A stretch of 11,015 nucleotides of DNA, taken from Entamoeba invadens IP1 (lineage: Eukaryota; Evosea; Mastigamoebida; Endamoebidae). Positions 1 through 7,734 of this stretch are shown in pieces. The stretch is from assembly GCF_000330505.1 (NCBI RefSeq), contig NW_004191857.1, positions 283,195 through 294,209 of the forward strand. The letters are read 5' to 3'. Both the position numbers and the translations under genes were made by a program. How positions within the stretch are numbered: the stretch's first letter is position 1; every line of letters begins with the position of its first letter. Below the pieces are notes generated by a model that ran no database searches, was not told where the DNA came from, and worked only from the letters and a program-made list of their open reading frames with translations.

Positions 1-347
1 TAAAAAAATAAGATTTTAAATTTTGGAACTCTTTAATCCCGAATTTTGGTAAAATTCAGATCTCCGCGTCCCCCACGATTTTATATTGTTTAAAATGTTG
101 TCCCCTTAAAACGGCCGAATTTATATACTACTTCGCCTTTTCGATTTGTCATTGGTTATCATACAAAAAAGTGAGAATCAAAAGATATTAAAAAATATCA
201 TAAAATATCAAAAGATTGTCATCACAAGTAAATAATACTAGATTGATATTTAATTATCTCTATATATATTTATAGTAAAGAAAAGTAATTAAAAATAATA
301 GTTTAAGAAATTATAAAAAAATAGTAACTGCATAACAATCAAAAAGT
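1..347. other. Left-edge non-coding region with a GC-richer patch
   Basis: I see no gene here. Positions about 57-135 are clearly richer in G and C (runs such as CGCGTCCCCCACG, CCCC and CGGCCG) than the surrounding AT-rich DNA. A perfect 7-bp inverted repeat with a 3-nt loop (GAATTTT at 41-47, AAAATTC at 51-57) sits beside this patch. The remainder, about 140-347, is AT-rich spacer downstream of the minus-strand exonuclease gene. The patch could be the edge of a repeat or transposon remnant or the tail of another gene. The sequence alone does not decide. Confidence 0.4.
308..313 (-). terminator. Candidate polyadenylation signal of the Rat1/Xrn2-like gene
   Basis: On the minus strand, TAATTT occurs about 35 nt after the stop codon, within a T-rich stretch. 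Entamoeba 3' ends are known to use a TAATT or TATTT-like signal near the stop codon followed by a T-rich tract, and this fits. AT-rich DNA contains many such hexamers by chance, so confidence is limited. Confidence 0.35.
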
Positions 348-2761
348 TCAATCGAATTTGTGTTTCCTTTCCAAGTCAAAATGTTCTTGCAAAAAAGGAT
401 TGACTAGGGGTCTTTTCTTGGAATCTTTTCTGACTTTCAAAAACATTTCGTAATTCACAGTTGGCTGTGGACCTTCTCTCTTTTTAGGGGTATAGTCCAT
501 ACTTATCTCTCCACAATAAGACTTTTCGACAAGTTCCATATACTCTTTAGCGTTCCTTTCCGTAGATTTATTTGATTTCTGCATTGGAAGAACAGTCAAT
601 TTCTGTCCTTCCAAGTATCTTGGGATGAAGATATGCTTCTCGTCGTATTCTGGGTTCTCAAACCCACACACCACACAGTCGCCAATAACGTCGTTATAAG
701 TAGTTTTCACTGGGAACACTGTCCCTGCTATTTCGTGCATATTGCAACTCAGTGGGAACACTTCGTCCTCATCGAACTTGTCCAGCGAGAATTTCCCTTT
801 GTAAAGTTTATCGAGGTCTTTGAGGTGGTTCAAGTGTTTAATAGGGTCTTTGGTATACGCCTGTCCGATATTCTTAAAGAGTGGGTTGTTCCTATAGAAG
901 TAGATATGAGCCACCCCCGATGCCTTATTACGCTCTTTATCATCTCCGACAAACGCGTCTTCAATGGGTCGCAAGTACTTCAAGAGTTTTGGTCGTTCGA
1001 TGAATGGGAGTAAGACAACACCCAAGTATTCCACTGCGTATCCATCAAAGTCAATTTGAAATGTTTCGGGATAGAATTCTTTAAGAGGAGAGGTTTCCGA
1101 GTTTAAGAGTGCTCGACACGACTTCGGTACACATTTCTTCGAGAATGGGGGTAAGACCGACATCAGTTGTTCGACTGGGGTCGATGGCTCTTCAAAGTCA
1201 AAAGTGATATTCCACGTGTAGTCAAAGTACTTTGCCATATCAGTGATAAATGGCGCGTAGTTATGAGGGAAGAACCAACCCCATCCTTTACACCCTTGAT
1301 AATAGTATTTCAATACCCAAACAAGGCCTTTAACATATTCGTGGACTAATTCCTCGACTTTCTTGGGCTCTTTCACAATATCAATATGAAGTTTAGAATT
1401 GTAATATCTCTCCTCATACCCCGGTTTGTCGTACTCTACATCCCCTCCAAATATCATTTCATTAAACTTCAACTTGGACTCAGTAAATTCCTTGGTCAAC
1501 TTCTCAAACTCTTCCGTTTGTTTATTGGCTTTGGCCTCTGCAATAGCAGATAACTGTTTGCGAAAGACGTGGTTGGAAGAAATAGTTGTCTCCATGCGTT
1601 TCTTATTGGCGACATCTATAAGACGCCCAGACTCATTTCTCGACAAAAAGGTAAGGAGGTTCTTGAAAGCAGCCATATCGAGATTCCCCGCGTCTGTGAC
1701 ATACCCATTCTTTAAGAGGAATTCTTTATATAATTCCATTATGAGTGAAATATCTTCGTGATAGATTTCAAGTGAAGGGGAGTGTGGTAAGAAGTCGTTC
1801 CCAATAAAGAAACAAAGAAAGATGAAGTCGTCGATAATTCGTTCGAAGTCGTACCCTGGGACCATCCCAAGTAAATAAATAAGCTTTCTAACGTCGAGTA
1901 TTGAAACGAAGACAAAAGGTTTGTTAATAGGATCCATCGGATTAATTTCATTCTTTTTAGGACAAAAAGCGACCGGATGAGCCCCTCCACAGATGTAACA
2001 CTTTGTATTCAAAACATCCTCTCGAATCACAAAAAAGTTTCTTTCATGTGTAGCGAGTGTCAACATGATTAAGTCGGCGTCAAGTCCGTAGATACAATGA
2101 TTTAAATTGGGATTGTAATTTGGTTGATCCTTCTGCTTTCTGATGTATTCCATGATCTTGTGTTCACCTTCCCCAGGCACAGAAGAATCACTGATTATCA
2201 CTACTAACTTCTTCCAATAGGCAGATGTCGAAATCCGCTCTTTTACATACGCCTTTAAAGTCTCAATTACACGATCCATAAACACGGTTCCCGGTGTTAT
2301 ACAATTCGAATCCATTTCCTTTTTGGACGCAGGAAGTGGCGTTCCTTTGGCTAAAGCATCTGCCGCTTGTTGCGCTTCAAAATCCATCGCAGACTTTTTG
2401 TCGCGTGCTGCTTTAAATCTTCTTGCTCTTTGCTGGTTCATTTTAGCGCGTGGAGCTACCCCATCGACAGCCATATATACAAGTTTCCTTGGACGAACGA
2501 TGTCAATGATATAGTCCAAATACCTCTTCAGCATTATCAGCATGTCATCTATCGTATCTGGGGCTGGACGGTCTTGTGGATGGAAACAGGGGTGGATCAA
2601 TCCATTCATGTCCAAGTAAAAGTTGTCAATCTCAAACCCATTCAAATTCGGGCTGTCCAAATCGGTATGATCCGTTTTGTCCGATCCCTGGTCTTTTTTT
2701 GTTTTACACAAGCGTTTGAATACTTGTTACATATCCATTTAAAAAACTTGGGAACACCCAT
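348..2761 (-). CDS. 5'-3' exoribonuclease, Rat1/Xrn2 family (N-terminal frameshift)
   Basis: This is a processive 5'-to-3' exoribonuclease that degrades 5'-monophosphate RNA. The nuclear Rat1/Xrn2 branch acts in rRNA and snoRNA trimming and torpedo transcription termination. The main frame is open from 2711 to the TGA at 348 (787 residues when read from a TTG). It shows the family's active-site blocks: YLDMNG (residues 32-37), VDGVAPRAKMNQQRARRF (82-99), SDSSVPGEGEHKIMEYIR (174-191), YGLDADLIMLTLATHE (208-223) and FFIGNDFLPH (301-310). A zinc knuckle CYICGGAHPVAFC (238-250) favours Rat1/Xrn2 over cytoplasmic Xrn1. The expected N-terminus, MGVPKFFKWICNKYS, starts at the ATG at 2761-2759 but in another frame. 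One extra base near the T7 run at 2694-2700 would join the frames into about 804 residues. The protein is shorter than Xrn1 and near a compact Xrn2. The family call is very secure; whether the frameshift is real is open. Confidence 0.95.
2694..2700 (-). other. Probable frameshift site in the Rat1/Xrn2-like gene
   Basis: A run of seven T (A7 on the coding strand) lies between the conserved start MGVPKFFKW frame and the main exonuclease frame. The ATG frame ends at a TGA at 2644-2642. The main frame is closed upstream by a TAA within the codons of WICNKYS. The switch must therefore occur in the short overlap. Adding one A on the coding strand restores continuity with near-family spacing between MGVP and YLDMNG. 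No GTxxGT...YAG intron of usable length and phase is visible here. Confidence 0.7.
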
Positions 2762-3589
2762 TTAGAAAGTTGATTTAGTTTTGTTCAGTTATAAAATAGG
2801 GTTTATTGTTTGTCTGTACGTTTGTTAAAATGGATGAATTCCAATTATTAGTATATTATTGATTGTTATATTTATACTAGTTTAAATATAATATAAAATA
2901 ATAATAATTTAACTAATAAATTAGTTTAATTGAAATAATTATAATTATTTAATTATTTGTTGTGGGTAGTTGATTAATAATAAATATTATTATTATCAAA
3001 TTTATTTGTAAAAAGAGTTATTAATTGGTATTTCTTAGTAAAAAATTTGTTTAAAAAATTTAAAGCAAAAGTAATTATTAAATTTACTAATATAATATTA
3101 TATATATAATCAAAAAAAAATTAGTTTTATATTATTAAAATTTTTTTATATTTTGTTTAAAAAAATAACAAAAATATTGTAATGGTTTAATTACTATTAC
3201 TATATAGTTACAAGAAAAATGATGTTTGTAAAAAATAAACAAAAAAAATAATATCAAAAAATATTTAATAGGCGTTCTAATTTTTTAGTTTAATATTGAA
3301 TTTAAACAATTTAGTATTTATTAATTACATAAATAATAAAATAATAGTTATCATTTGTAATAATTGATTAATAATTTAGAAAAGTCGAAAATAACAACCA
3401 AATTATCGATTTTTGTTTACAAAAACATCAAAAAAAATGAGTGACAAATTCAAAAAGAATTGCGTTTCTTTTTCCACATAAACGTTACGACTAAAACCAT
3501 CAAAAACCAATCATCAAATCATTTCACTTTTCATTTTCAAATCTTGTTGCAATAAAAAGTTCCATCTCCAAAACTCGACCCAAAAACTG
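2762..3589. other. AT-rich divergent spacer between exonuclease and dynamin genes
   Basis: No gene is visible in about 830 bp. The region is almost entirely A and T, with many TAAT, ATTATT and TATATATA tracts and scattered homopolymers, as expected for Entamoeba intergenic DNA. It must hold the promoters of both flanking genes, which point away from each other. The last 130 bp before the dynamin start are less AT-biased (C-rich patches such as CATCAAAAACCAATCATC) and probably form its proximal promoter. Confidence 0.6.
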
Positions 3590-3590
3590 A
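3582..3590 (+). promoter_or_regulatory. Candidate initiator AAAAACTGA of the dynamin gene
   Basis: AAAAACTGA overlaps the first base of the dynamin start codon. The same nonamer occurs at 7702-7710, just before the tail-anchored gene's ATG, and a shorter AAACTGA at 10494-10500 precedes its second copy. Entamoeba genes have very short 5' leaders and an A-rich initiator (AAAAATTCA in E. histolytica). By analogy this may be the transcription start element. If so, the dynamin mRNA would have almost no leader. This is inference; no start-site data are available here. Confidence 0.4.
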
Positions 3591-5633
3591 TGCAACGACT
3601 GATCCCCATCATTAATAGTCTTCAAGACGTTTTCACCGCAGCTGGTCTACCCAACACACTTCCACTTCCTCAAATAGTTGTTGTAGGTTCACAATCTTCT
3701 GGTAAATCATCTGTATTAGAACATGTGGTTGGGAAGGACTTTCTTCCCCGAGGTTCTGGCATAGTGACCCGTCGACCTCTTATAGTCCAATGTGTCCGAA
3801 CAGATGTCCCGAAAGAGTATGGGCTCTTTGAACATCAAGGCGACAAGCAGTACTTTGACTTCAATGCGATTCGAGACGAGATCACTGCGGAGACTCAGAG
3901 GACATGTCCGGGGAGAAATGTATCTCCCACTCCAATTCGATTAAGAATAGTGTCGCCGAATGTCGTTGATTTGACTTTAGTTGATTTACCGGGCTTAGTC
4001 AAAGTTACAGTAGTTGGGCAGTCCAATGAGATTGTCAAGAATTTACGTGATATGGTGTATCAATATGCTGCTCCCGAGAATGCGCTGATCTTAGCGGTGA
4101 CTGCTGGGAATGTCGATATAGCCAATTCTGATGCATTGAATGTCGCCAAAGAAGTCGATCCCGATGGGGAGAGAACAATCGGCGTGTTAACTAAATTAGA
4201 TTTGGAAGATAAAGGAACGAACTCAATGGATGTCTTAATGGGACGAGTGTATCCGTTGAAACTTGGATATATAGGTGTAGTCAATAGGTCACAACAAGAC
4301 ATTAATAATGGAATGGATGTACAAACATCATTAAAGAATGAAAAGAAGTTCTTTGAGGACCATCCCGTCTACTGTTCTATAGCAGACAGAATGGGGACGG
4401 AGTATATGGTGAACAGACTCAATTTACTCTTGTTACAACACATCCAAAAGTGTCTGCCTGGGTTGCGACAACAAATCAATGAAGCGTACGAAAAGGCAAG
4501 AAATCGATACGACGAAATTAAACCGGACGACGACAACGTCCTCTCCGTCTCGTTACAACAAATCATGAAATTTTCAACTGCGTTTTCAAATGCGCTCAAT
4601 GGGAATAACACCGATTTTAAAACACACGAATTGGCTGGGGGCGCGAAGATATTTTCAGTGTTTGAGAGTCAGTTCAGTCCAAATATCGATGGACAGAACA
4701 TATTAGCTGGGATAAGGGACATCGACATCTTAACTGCTATTAAAAACGCGAGTGGGACACGACCATGTTTATATGTCCCGCAAACGGCCTTTGAAAATTT
4801 GATAGCAAAACAAGTCAGAAATTTTGAGGGAAGTTGCCACCAATGCGTCGATACGGTTTACTCCGAGTTAAAGAGTATTGTATCAAAAACCGCGAAGGAG
4901 AATGTCGAGAAGTATGACCGATTCAGAGAAGCACTGATACAGGCGACGACGGAAGTCATGAACGAGTACATGACACAAACTCATCGAATGGTACAAGACT
5001 TGATAGACGTTTGTTATTCATTGAAGAACAAGGAGATGTACTTATATATAGATTGAAGCGGACTACGTGAATACTAGTCACCCCGATTTCGATACTACAA
5101 AAGTCTTAAAAGAAGCCGACGAAGCGATGAAAACACCGGAAGACGCTGTGGTGGATTCTTCAAAGCAAGAAGTGTACGTCGAAGTGACCGCACAACCACG
5201 ACAAGGAGAAGTCAAAAAGCAGAGTCATTTTGCAAACAAATTGTCGAACGCCCCACAACAGAAACAATCTGCAAACCCTAAGCAACAACAACAAACCGTC
5301 GCACAAACGTCGTCGATTCGAGTCGACCACACCAATCAAAGAGAAATGAGAGAAATTGGGTTGATCCGAAATCTGTGCAGAGACTATTTGTTGATAGTGA
5401 AGAAGAGTATGAAGGATTTGGTACCAAAATCTATCATCCACTTTTTGGTCTTCAAGACTCGAGACTCCGTGCAAAAGGAACTGATCAAGAAACTGTACAA
5501 TGAAACACTCCTCCAAGATTTGTTGGCAGAAAACCCCGCTCTTGTCAACGAGCGAAAAGTGGTGAAACAGAACCTCGATGCGTTAAAACAGGCATTAGAA
5601 ATCATCAACAACGTCAGAGATAAGTGTTTCTAA
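3590..5633 (+). CDS. Dynamin-related GTPase (Drp1/Vps1 type), two exons
   Basis: This is a large GTPase that self-assembles on membranes and drives fission of organelles or vesicles. The exons are 3590-5008 (473 codons) and 5052-5633 (193 codons plus stop), giving 666 residues. The N-terminus MQRLIPIINSLQDVF matches the usual dynamin opening, which supports the ATG at 3590. G1 is GSQSSGKS (33-40), the G2 threonine is T60, G3 is DLPG (132-135), G4 is TKLD (201-204) and G5 is VNRS (231-234). The stalk runs to about residue 487 and includes IEADYVNTSHPDF (474-486). A Q-rich polar insert (about 500-560) replaces a PH domain. The GTPase effector domain covers about 570-666. There is no transmembrane segment, so it is a Drp1/Vps1-like protein rather than classical dynamin. 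Known Entamoeba DrpA/DrpB act in mitosome fission; a similar role is inference. The distance to the convergent neighbour is about 300 bp. Confidence 0.96.
5009..5051 (+). other. Spliceosomal intron in the dynamin gene, 43 nt
   Basis: The intron starts GTTTGT and ends TATATATAG, the Entamoeba pattern. It is phase 0: the upstream exon ends on GAC and the downstream exon starts ATT GAA. Splicing joins ...MVQDLID to IEADYVNTSHPDF, recreating a motif conserved in the dynamin stalk. If retained, translation stops at a TGA at 5054-5056 and the effector domain is lost. Its length is not a multiple of three, so the reading frame depends on removal. Confidence 0.93.
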
Positions 5634-5636
5634 GAT

Positions 5637-5643
5637 TAATTTT
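5637..5643 (+). terminator. Candidate polyadenylation signal of the dynamin gene
   Basis: TAATTTT begins four bases after the TAA stop and runs into a T-rich stretch (TTTTGTTCTTT). This matches the short-UTR polyadenylation arrangement known in Entamoeba. A 7-bp inverted repeat, CTTTGTG (5647-5653) and CACAAAG (5671-5677), follows. Confidence 0.45.
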
Positions 5644-5812
5644 GTTCTTTGTGGTGACTTCGTTCATGAACACAAAGTAATAATAAAACTATTATTTTTA
5701 GTAAAAATTATTATGAAAAATAGATCAAATAGTTTTCCTTTTCTATTGAATTTATTTTAACTTCTTTGCGTGTTGTGCCATAAGTTGCTGTAGTATTTTG
5801 TGTTACTAGTTT

Positions 5813-5860
5813 TTGTATCATTTAATGTCACAAAATATTGTATCATTTTGTGTCACAAAA
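5813..5860. repeat. Tandem pair of 23-bp repeats, period 25
   Basis: The copies are 5813-5835 and 5838-5860, and they differ only at two adjacent bases (AA versus TG). The change in the second copy makes it a perfect 15-bp palindrome around T5853. Both copies end TGTCACAAAA. The function is unknown. Confidence 0.75.
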
Positions 5861-5936
5861 GCATAAAAAACAGTCAATAAGCAACACATAAACACCTTAA
5901 AGTTGTGCAACGTCGTTCAAGGATGTACTTCACACG

Positions 5937-7375
5937 TTAATTGTTATTTGAGTCTTGATAAAACGAGCCATCGACTCCACCGGAGAAATTGACTTGTGGG
6001 GAGTATGGTGTAGTATTAGTCTGAAAGGTGGGTTGTGGTGTTGAGCTTGAGGGGTATTGGGAACCGACGGAGTTGTTCTGGTTTTGTGTTGGTTGTCCAC
6101 CTTGTGAATTCTGCCCCACTTGTTGTGTTGTCACATTGTTCACATTTTGCATATTAGTCACCGTGACATTACCACTCGTTTGTCCCATAACTCCCATTTG
6201 ATTAAACTGGTTATTCCCAACTTGTTGTTCCGTTTGGTATGCGGCGTTTGGTTGAGGGAATTGTTGGAATGGTTGCACCATGTTTTGTTGTGGATCGTTC
6301 TGTATAGTAGTGTTAATCGACACTATCATAGACACCAATTCACTCATTAGTGCAGTCTCTTGAGCGTTCAGTGAGCTGATGATTCTCAATAATTGTGGTA
6401 TTCTCTGGTTCTGTGGTAATTGTTGATATGACGTGATCATCCCAACAAGTGGCATGCTGAGGGGATTCGAGTTCGTTTGTTGTGTTAACTCTCGTAATAG
6501 CTGTTGTTGGTATTGCAACGTATTTAAAATTGAGTCGTCGTTCTCTTCTTGTTCAGCAGACCCCTCTTGTGTTTGTTGTGGTTGTTGATGTGTATTATGT
6601 TGATTGATTGGTAAAGGAACTGGTGGTGGATTTTGTATTTGAGTTGGTTGAAGAGGTACAGAGGGTATAGGGGGTTGAGTCAAAGGCTTAGCCTTTTGTT
6701 CGGGGCGATGAGTTGGAGGGAGACGAGGTGGTTTAGTGCTACGAATTAAAAATGTTATTAAAAATGTTATTAAAATGTTATTAAAAATGTTATTAAAAAT
6801 GTTATTAAAAATGTTATTAAAATGTTATTAAAAATTGGACTTGATATAAAAACAAACAGATTCTTCTTTTTCCCATCCGCTTTAGAAATCACGCGCAGAG
6901 GAAATGAGAACAGATTGCCCAACACTTCGCCAGTCTTTGAAGTAATTTTAAAAAGAACTTTAAATAACATATCTTCGTGTTGACTTGAAAGAACCAGAAT
7001 TCTGATGTCACAAGTTATAGTATTAGCTGAAGTTATTTGCACTGTATAAGAGATTGGTTTCTGGTTAATATAGTGTACCTCCTGAACATTATTTCTCTGC
7101 AACATCAAAGAGTAGTAAAATTTATAGTAAATTTAATTATAAAAAACTATAAAAATACAAACCGTAAGACCTACGTTGTCATATACAAGAGTGCAGTCCA
7201 CTGTACACCCTTCAAGAACGTGTGTTTCGGAGACAATGACAACTATAAAAGAACTTTGCTTAATTACTACATGAACCTCTTTCGTTCCGCCACTCCCATC
7301 TGAACGCTCTTCTTTGGGAAGTTTGTGTTGACACGTGATTAAAAAATCTCCTTGTTTCGACGTTGTGTTTTCCAT
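5937..7375 (-). CDS. Putative CudA/STAT-like transcription factor with Q/N-rich tail, three exons
   Basis: I assembled this from three reading frames. The exons are 7375-7163, 7096-6858 and 6738-5937, and both junctions keep phase (0, then 2). The protein is 417 residues, starting MENTTSKQGDF at the ATG 7375-7373, the first ATG of the frame. Residues about 10-150 look like a compact beta-rich domain ending LFSFPLRVISKADGKKK (132-148). The run LSSQHEDMLFKVLFK followed by a VISK-plus-basic end resembles, from memory, the STAT-related DNA-binding core of CudA proteins of amoebae. Residues 152-210 are proline-rich with basic residues. Residues 218-300 hold helical, leucine-rich segments (ILNTLQYQQQLLRELTQQ; IPQLLRIISSLNAQETALMS). 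Residues 300-417 are Q/N/S/T-rich and probably disordered, as in activation or prion-like domains. A nuclear role is inferred. The gene structure is secure; the family assignment is tentative. Confidence 0.8.
6739..6857 (-). other. Spliceosomal intron 2 of the CudA-like gene, 119 nt, repeat-filled
   Basis: On the minus strand the intron starts GTTTGT (6857-6852) and ends CGTAG (6739). It splits a leucine codon (CT|C), joining ...ADGKKKN-L to TKPPRLPP in frame. Most of its length is a minisatellite with a 12-bp unit (6745-6826). Its length is not a multiple of three. Confidence 0.88.
6745..6826. repeat. Minisatellite of 12/11-bp units (ATTAAAAATGTT)
   Basis: There are seven consecutive units starting at 6745, 6757, 6769, 6780, 6792, 6804 and 6816. 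Their lengths are 12, 12, 11, 12, 12, 12 and 11. The 11-bp units lack one A of the A5 run. A partial eighth unit extends to 6835. The near-identity suggests recent expansion. The array lies wholly inside an intron, beginning six bases from its 3' splice site. Confidence 0.95.
7097..7162 (-). other. Spliceosomal intron 1 of the CudA-like gene, 66 nt
   Basis: On the minus strand the intron starts GTTTGT (7162-7157) and ends TTGCAG (7097). It is phase 0, between ...YDNVGLT and RNNVQEVHY. A pyrimidine-containing stretch (TTTTACTACTCTTTGATG) precedes the acceptor. An earlier TATAG lies only 16 nt from the donor and is too close to be used. Without splicing the frame ends at a TAA shortly after the donor. 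Confidence 0.88.
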
Positions 7376-7720
7376 CAAATTTCGTTTGAAAAGGGAGATC
7401 TCAAAAACGAAACCTGTATGAAACTTAAGATTGTATTTAACGAGTAGATATCATTCATTATTCCAATTAATTAACGAGTTTATATTATTTCTATTTTAAA
7501 AAATTATAGTGGATATTATAAAATAATTAACGAGCTGTTTAATAATAGAAGAAAAAAGACTCGTTAATTAATTCAATCATATTATTTCTAAATTCGTTAA
7601 TTAACTTTGTTTTGACAATTTGATTAACAAAAAAACCGAAATTGCTGATTCGAAAAGATCGAAAAAGTGACTAAATTTTTCTCTTTTCTGATAGAACCCC
7701 AAAAAACTGAATAAGCAGAG
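7376..7720. promoter_or_regulatory. Divergent promoter region with TTAACGAG motifs
   Basis: This 345-bp spacer lies between the CudA-like gene (minus) and the tail-anchored gene (plus). It carries TTAACGAG at 7437-7444, 7471-7478 and 7527-7534. The same motif occurs inverted (CTCGTTAA) at 7560-7567, with a near match TTCGTTAA at 7593-7600. A 14-bp perfect inverted pair (AATTAATTAACGAG at 7465-7478, its complement at 7560-7573) encloses the third motif. Because a similar cluster stands before the second copy of the plus-strand gene, the motifs more likely belong to that gene. Confidence 0.6.
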
Positions 7721-7734
7721 ATGGATAGTTTAAA
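7704..7734 (+). promoter_or_regulatory. 31-bp start-codon block shared by both paralogues
   Basis: The 31 bases from AAACTGA through the ATG to codon 5 (7704-7734) are identical to 10494-10524. The block includes the candidate initiator AAAAACTGA (7702-7710 in this copy), a 10-nt leader ATAAGCAGAG and ATGGATAGTTTAAA. It is flanked on both sides by diverged DNA, which suggests constraint on transcription or translation start, or local gene conversion. Confidence 0.7.

Larger units (their letters stand above)
5634..5936. other. Convergent spacer with short repeats and palindromes
   Basis: This spacer lies between the 3' ends of the dynamin and CudA-like genes and holds no gene. It contains a 23-bp direct repeat at 5813-5835 and 5838-5860 (21 of 23 bases identical, centred on TTGTATCATTT and TGTCACAAAA). 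The second copy contains TTTTGTG-T-CACAAAA (5846-5860), a perfect palindrome. A weaker third relative, TATTTTGTGTTAC, lies at 5794-5806. The CTTTGTG/CACAAAG inverted repeat near the dynamin stop uses the same core. These may shape 3' ends of both transcripts. Confidence 0.55.

Noticed and set aside
633..1013. 126-codon plus-strand open frame across the exonuclease gene
   Set aside because: It is the antisense shadow of a strongly conserved Xrn coding sequence and shows no features of its own.
2692..2742. Intron explaining the exonuclease frame change
   Set aside because: Candidate GT...AG pairs here are 43 nt (wrong phase), 36 nt (wrong phase) or 20-22 nt (too short), and none has the GTTTGT donor seen in the three convincing introns of this window.
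2880..3420. Possible tRNA or structured RNA in the divergent spacer
   Set aside because: The sequence is nearly all A and T with no cloverleaf stems or conserved A and B box sequences.
5067..5633. Separate short gene encoding the dynamin effector domain
   Set aside because: It begins at a GTG inside a conserved motif and joins the upstream frame through a canonical 43-nt intron, so it is exon 2 of the dynamin gene.
6745..6826. CRISPR-like array
   Set aside because: The units are contiguous 12/11-bp tandem repeats with no spacers, in a eukaryotic intron.
6770..7108. Protein ending in repeated LITF units
   Set aside because: The repeats are translated minisatellite DNA inside an intron bounded by GTTTGT and TAG; the frame belongs to exon 2 upstream of it.
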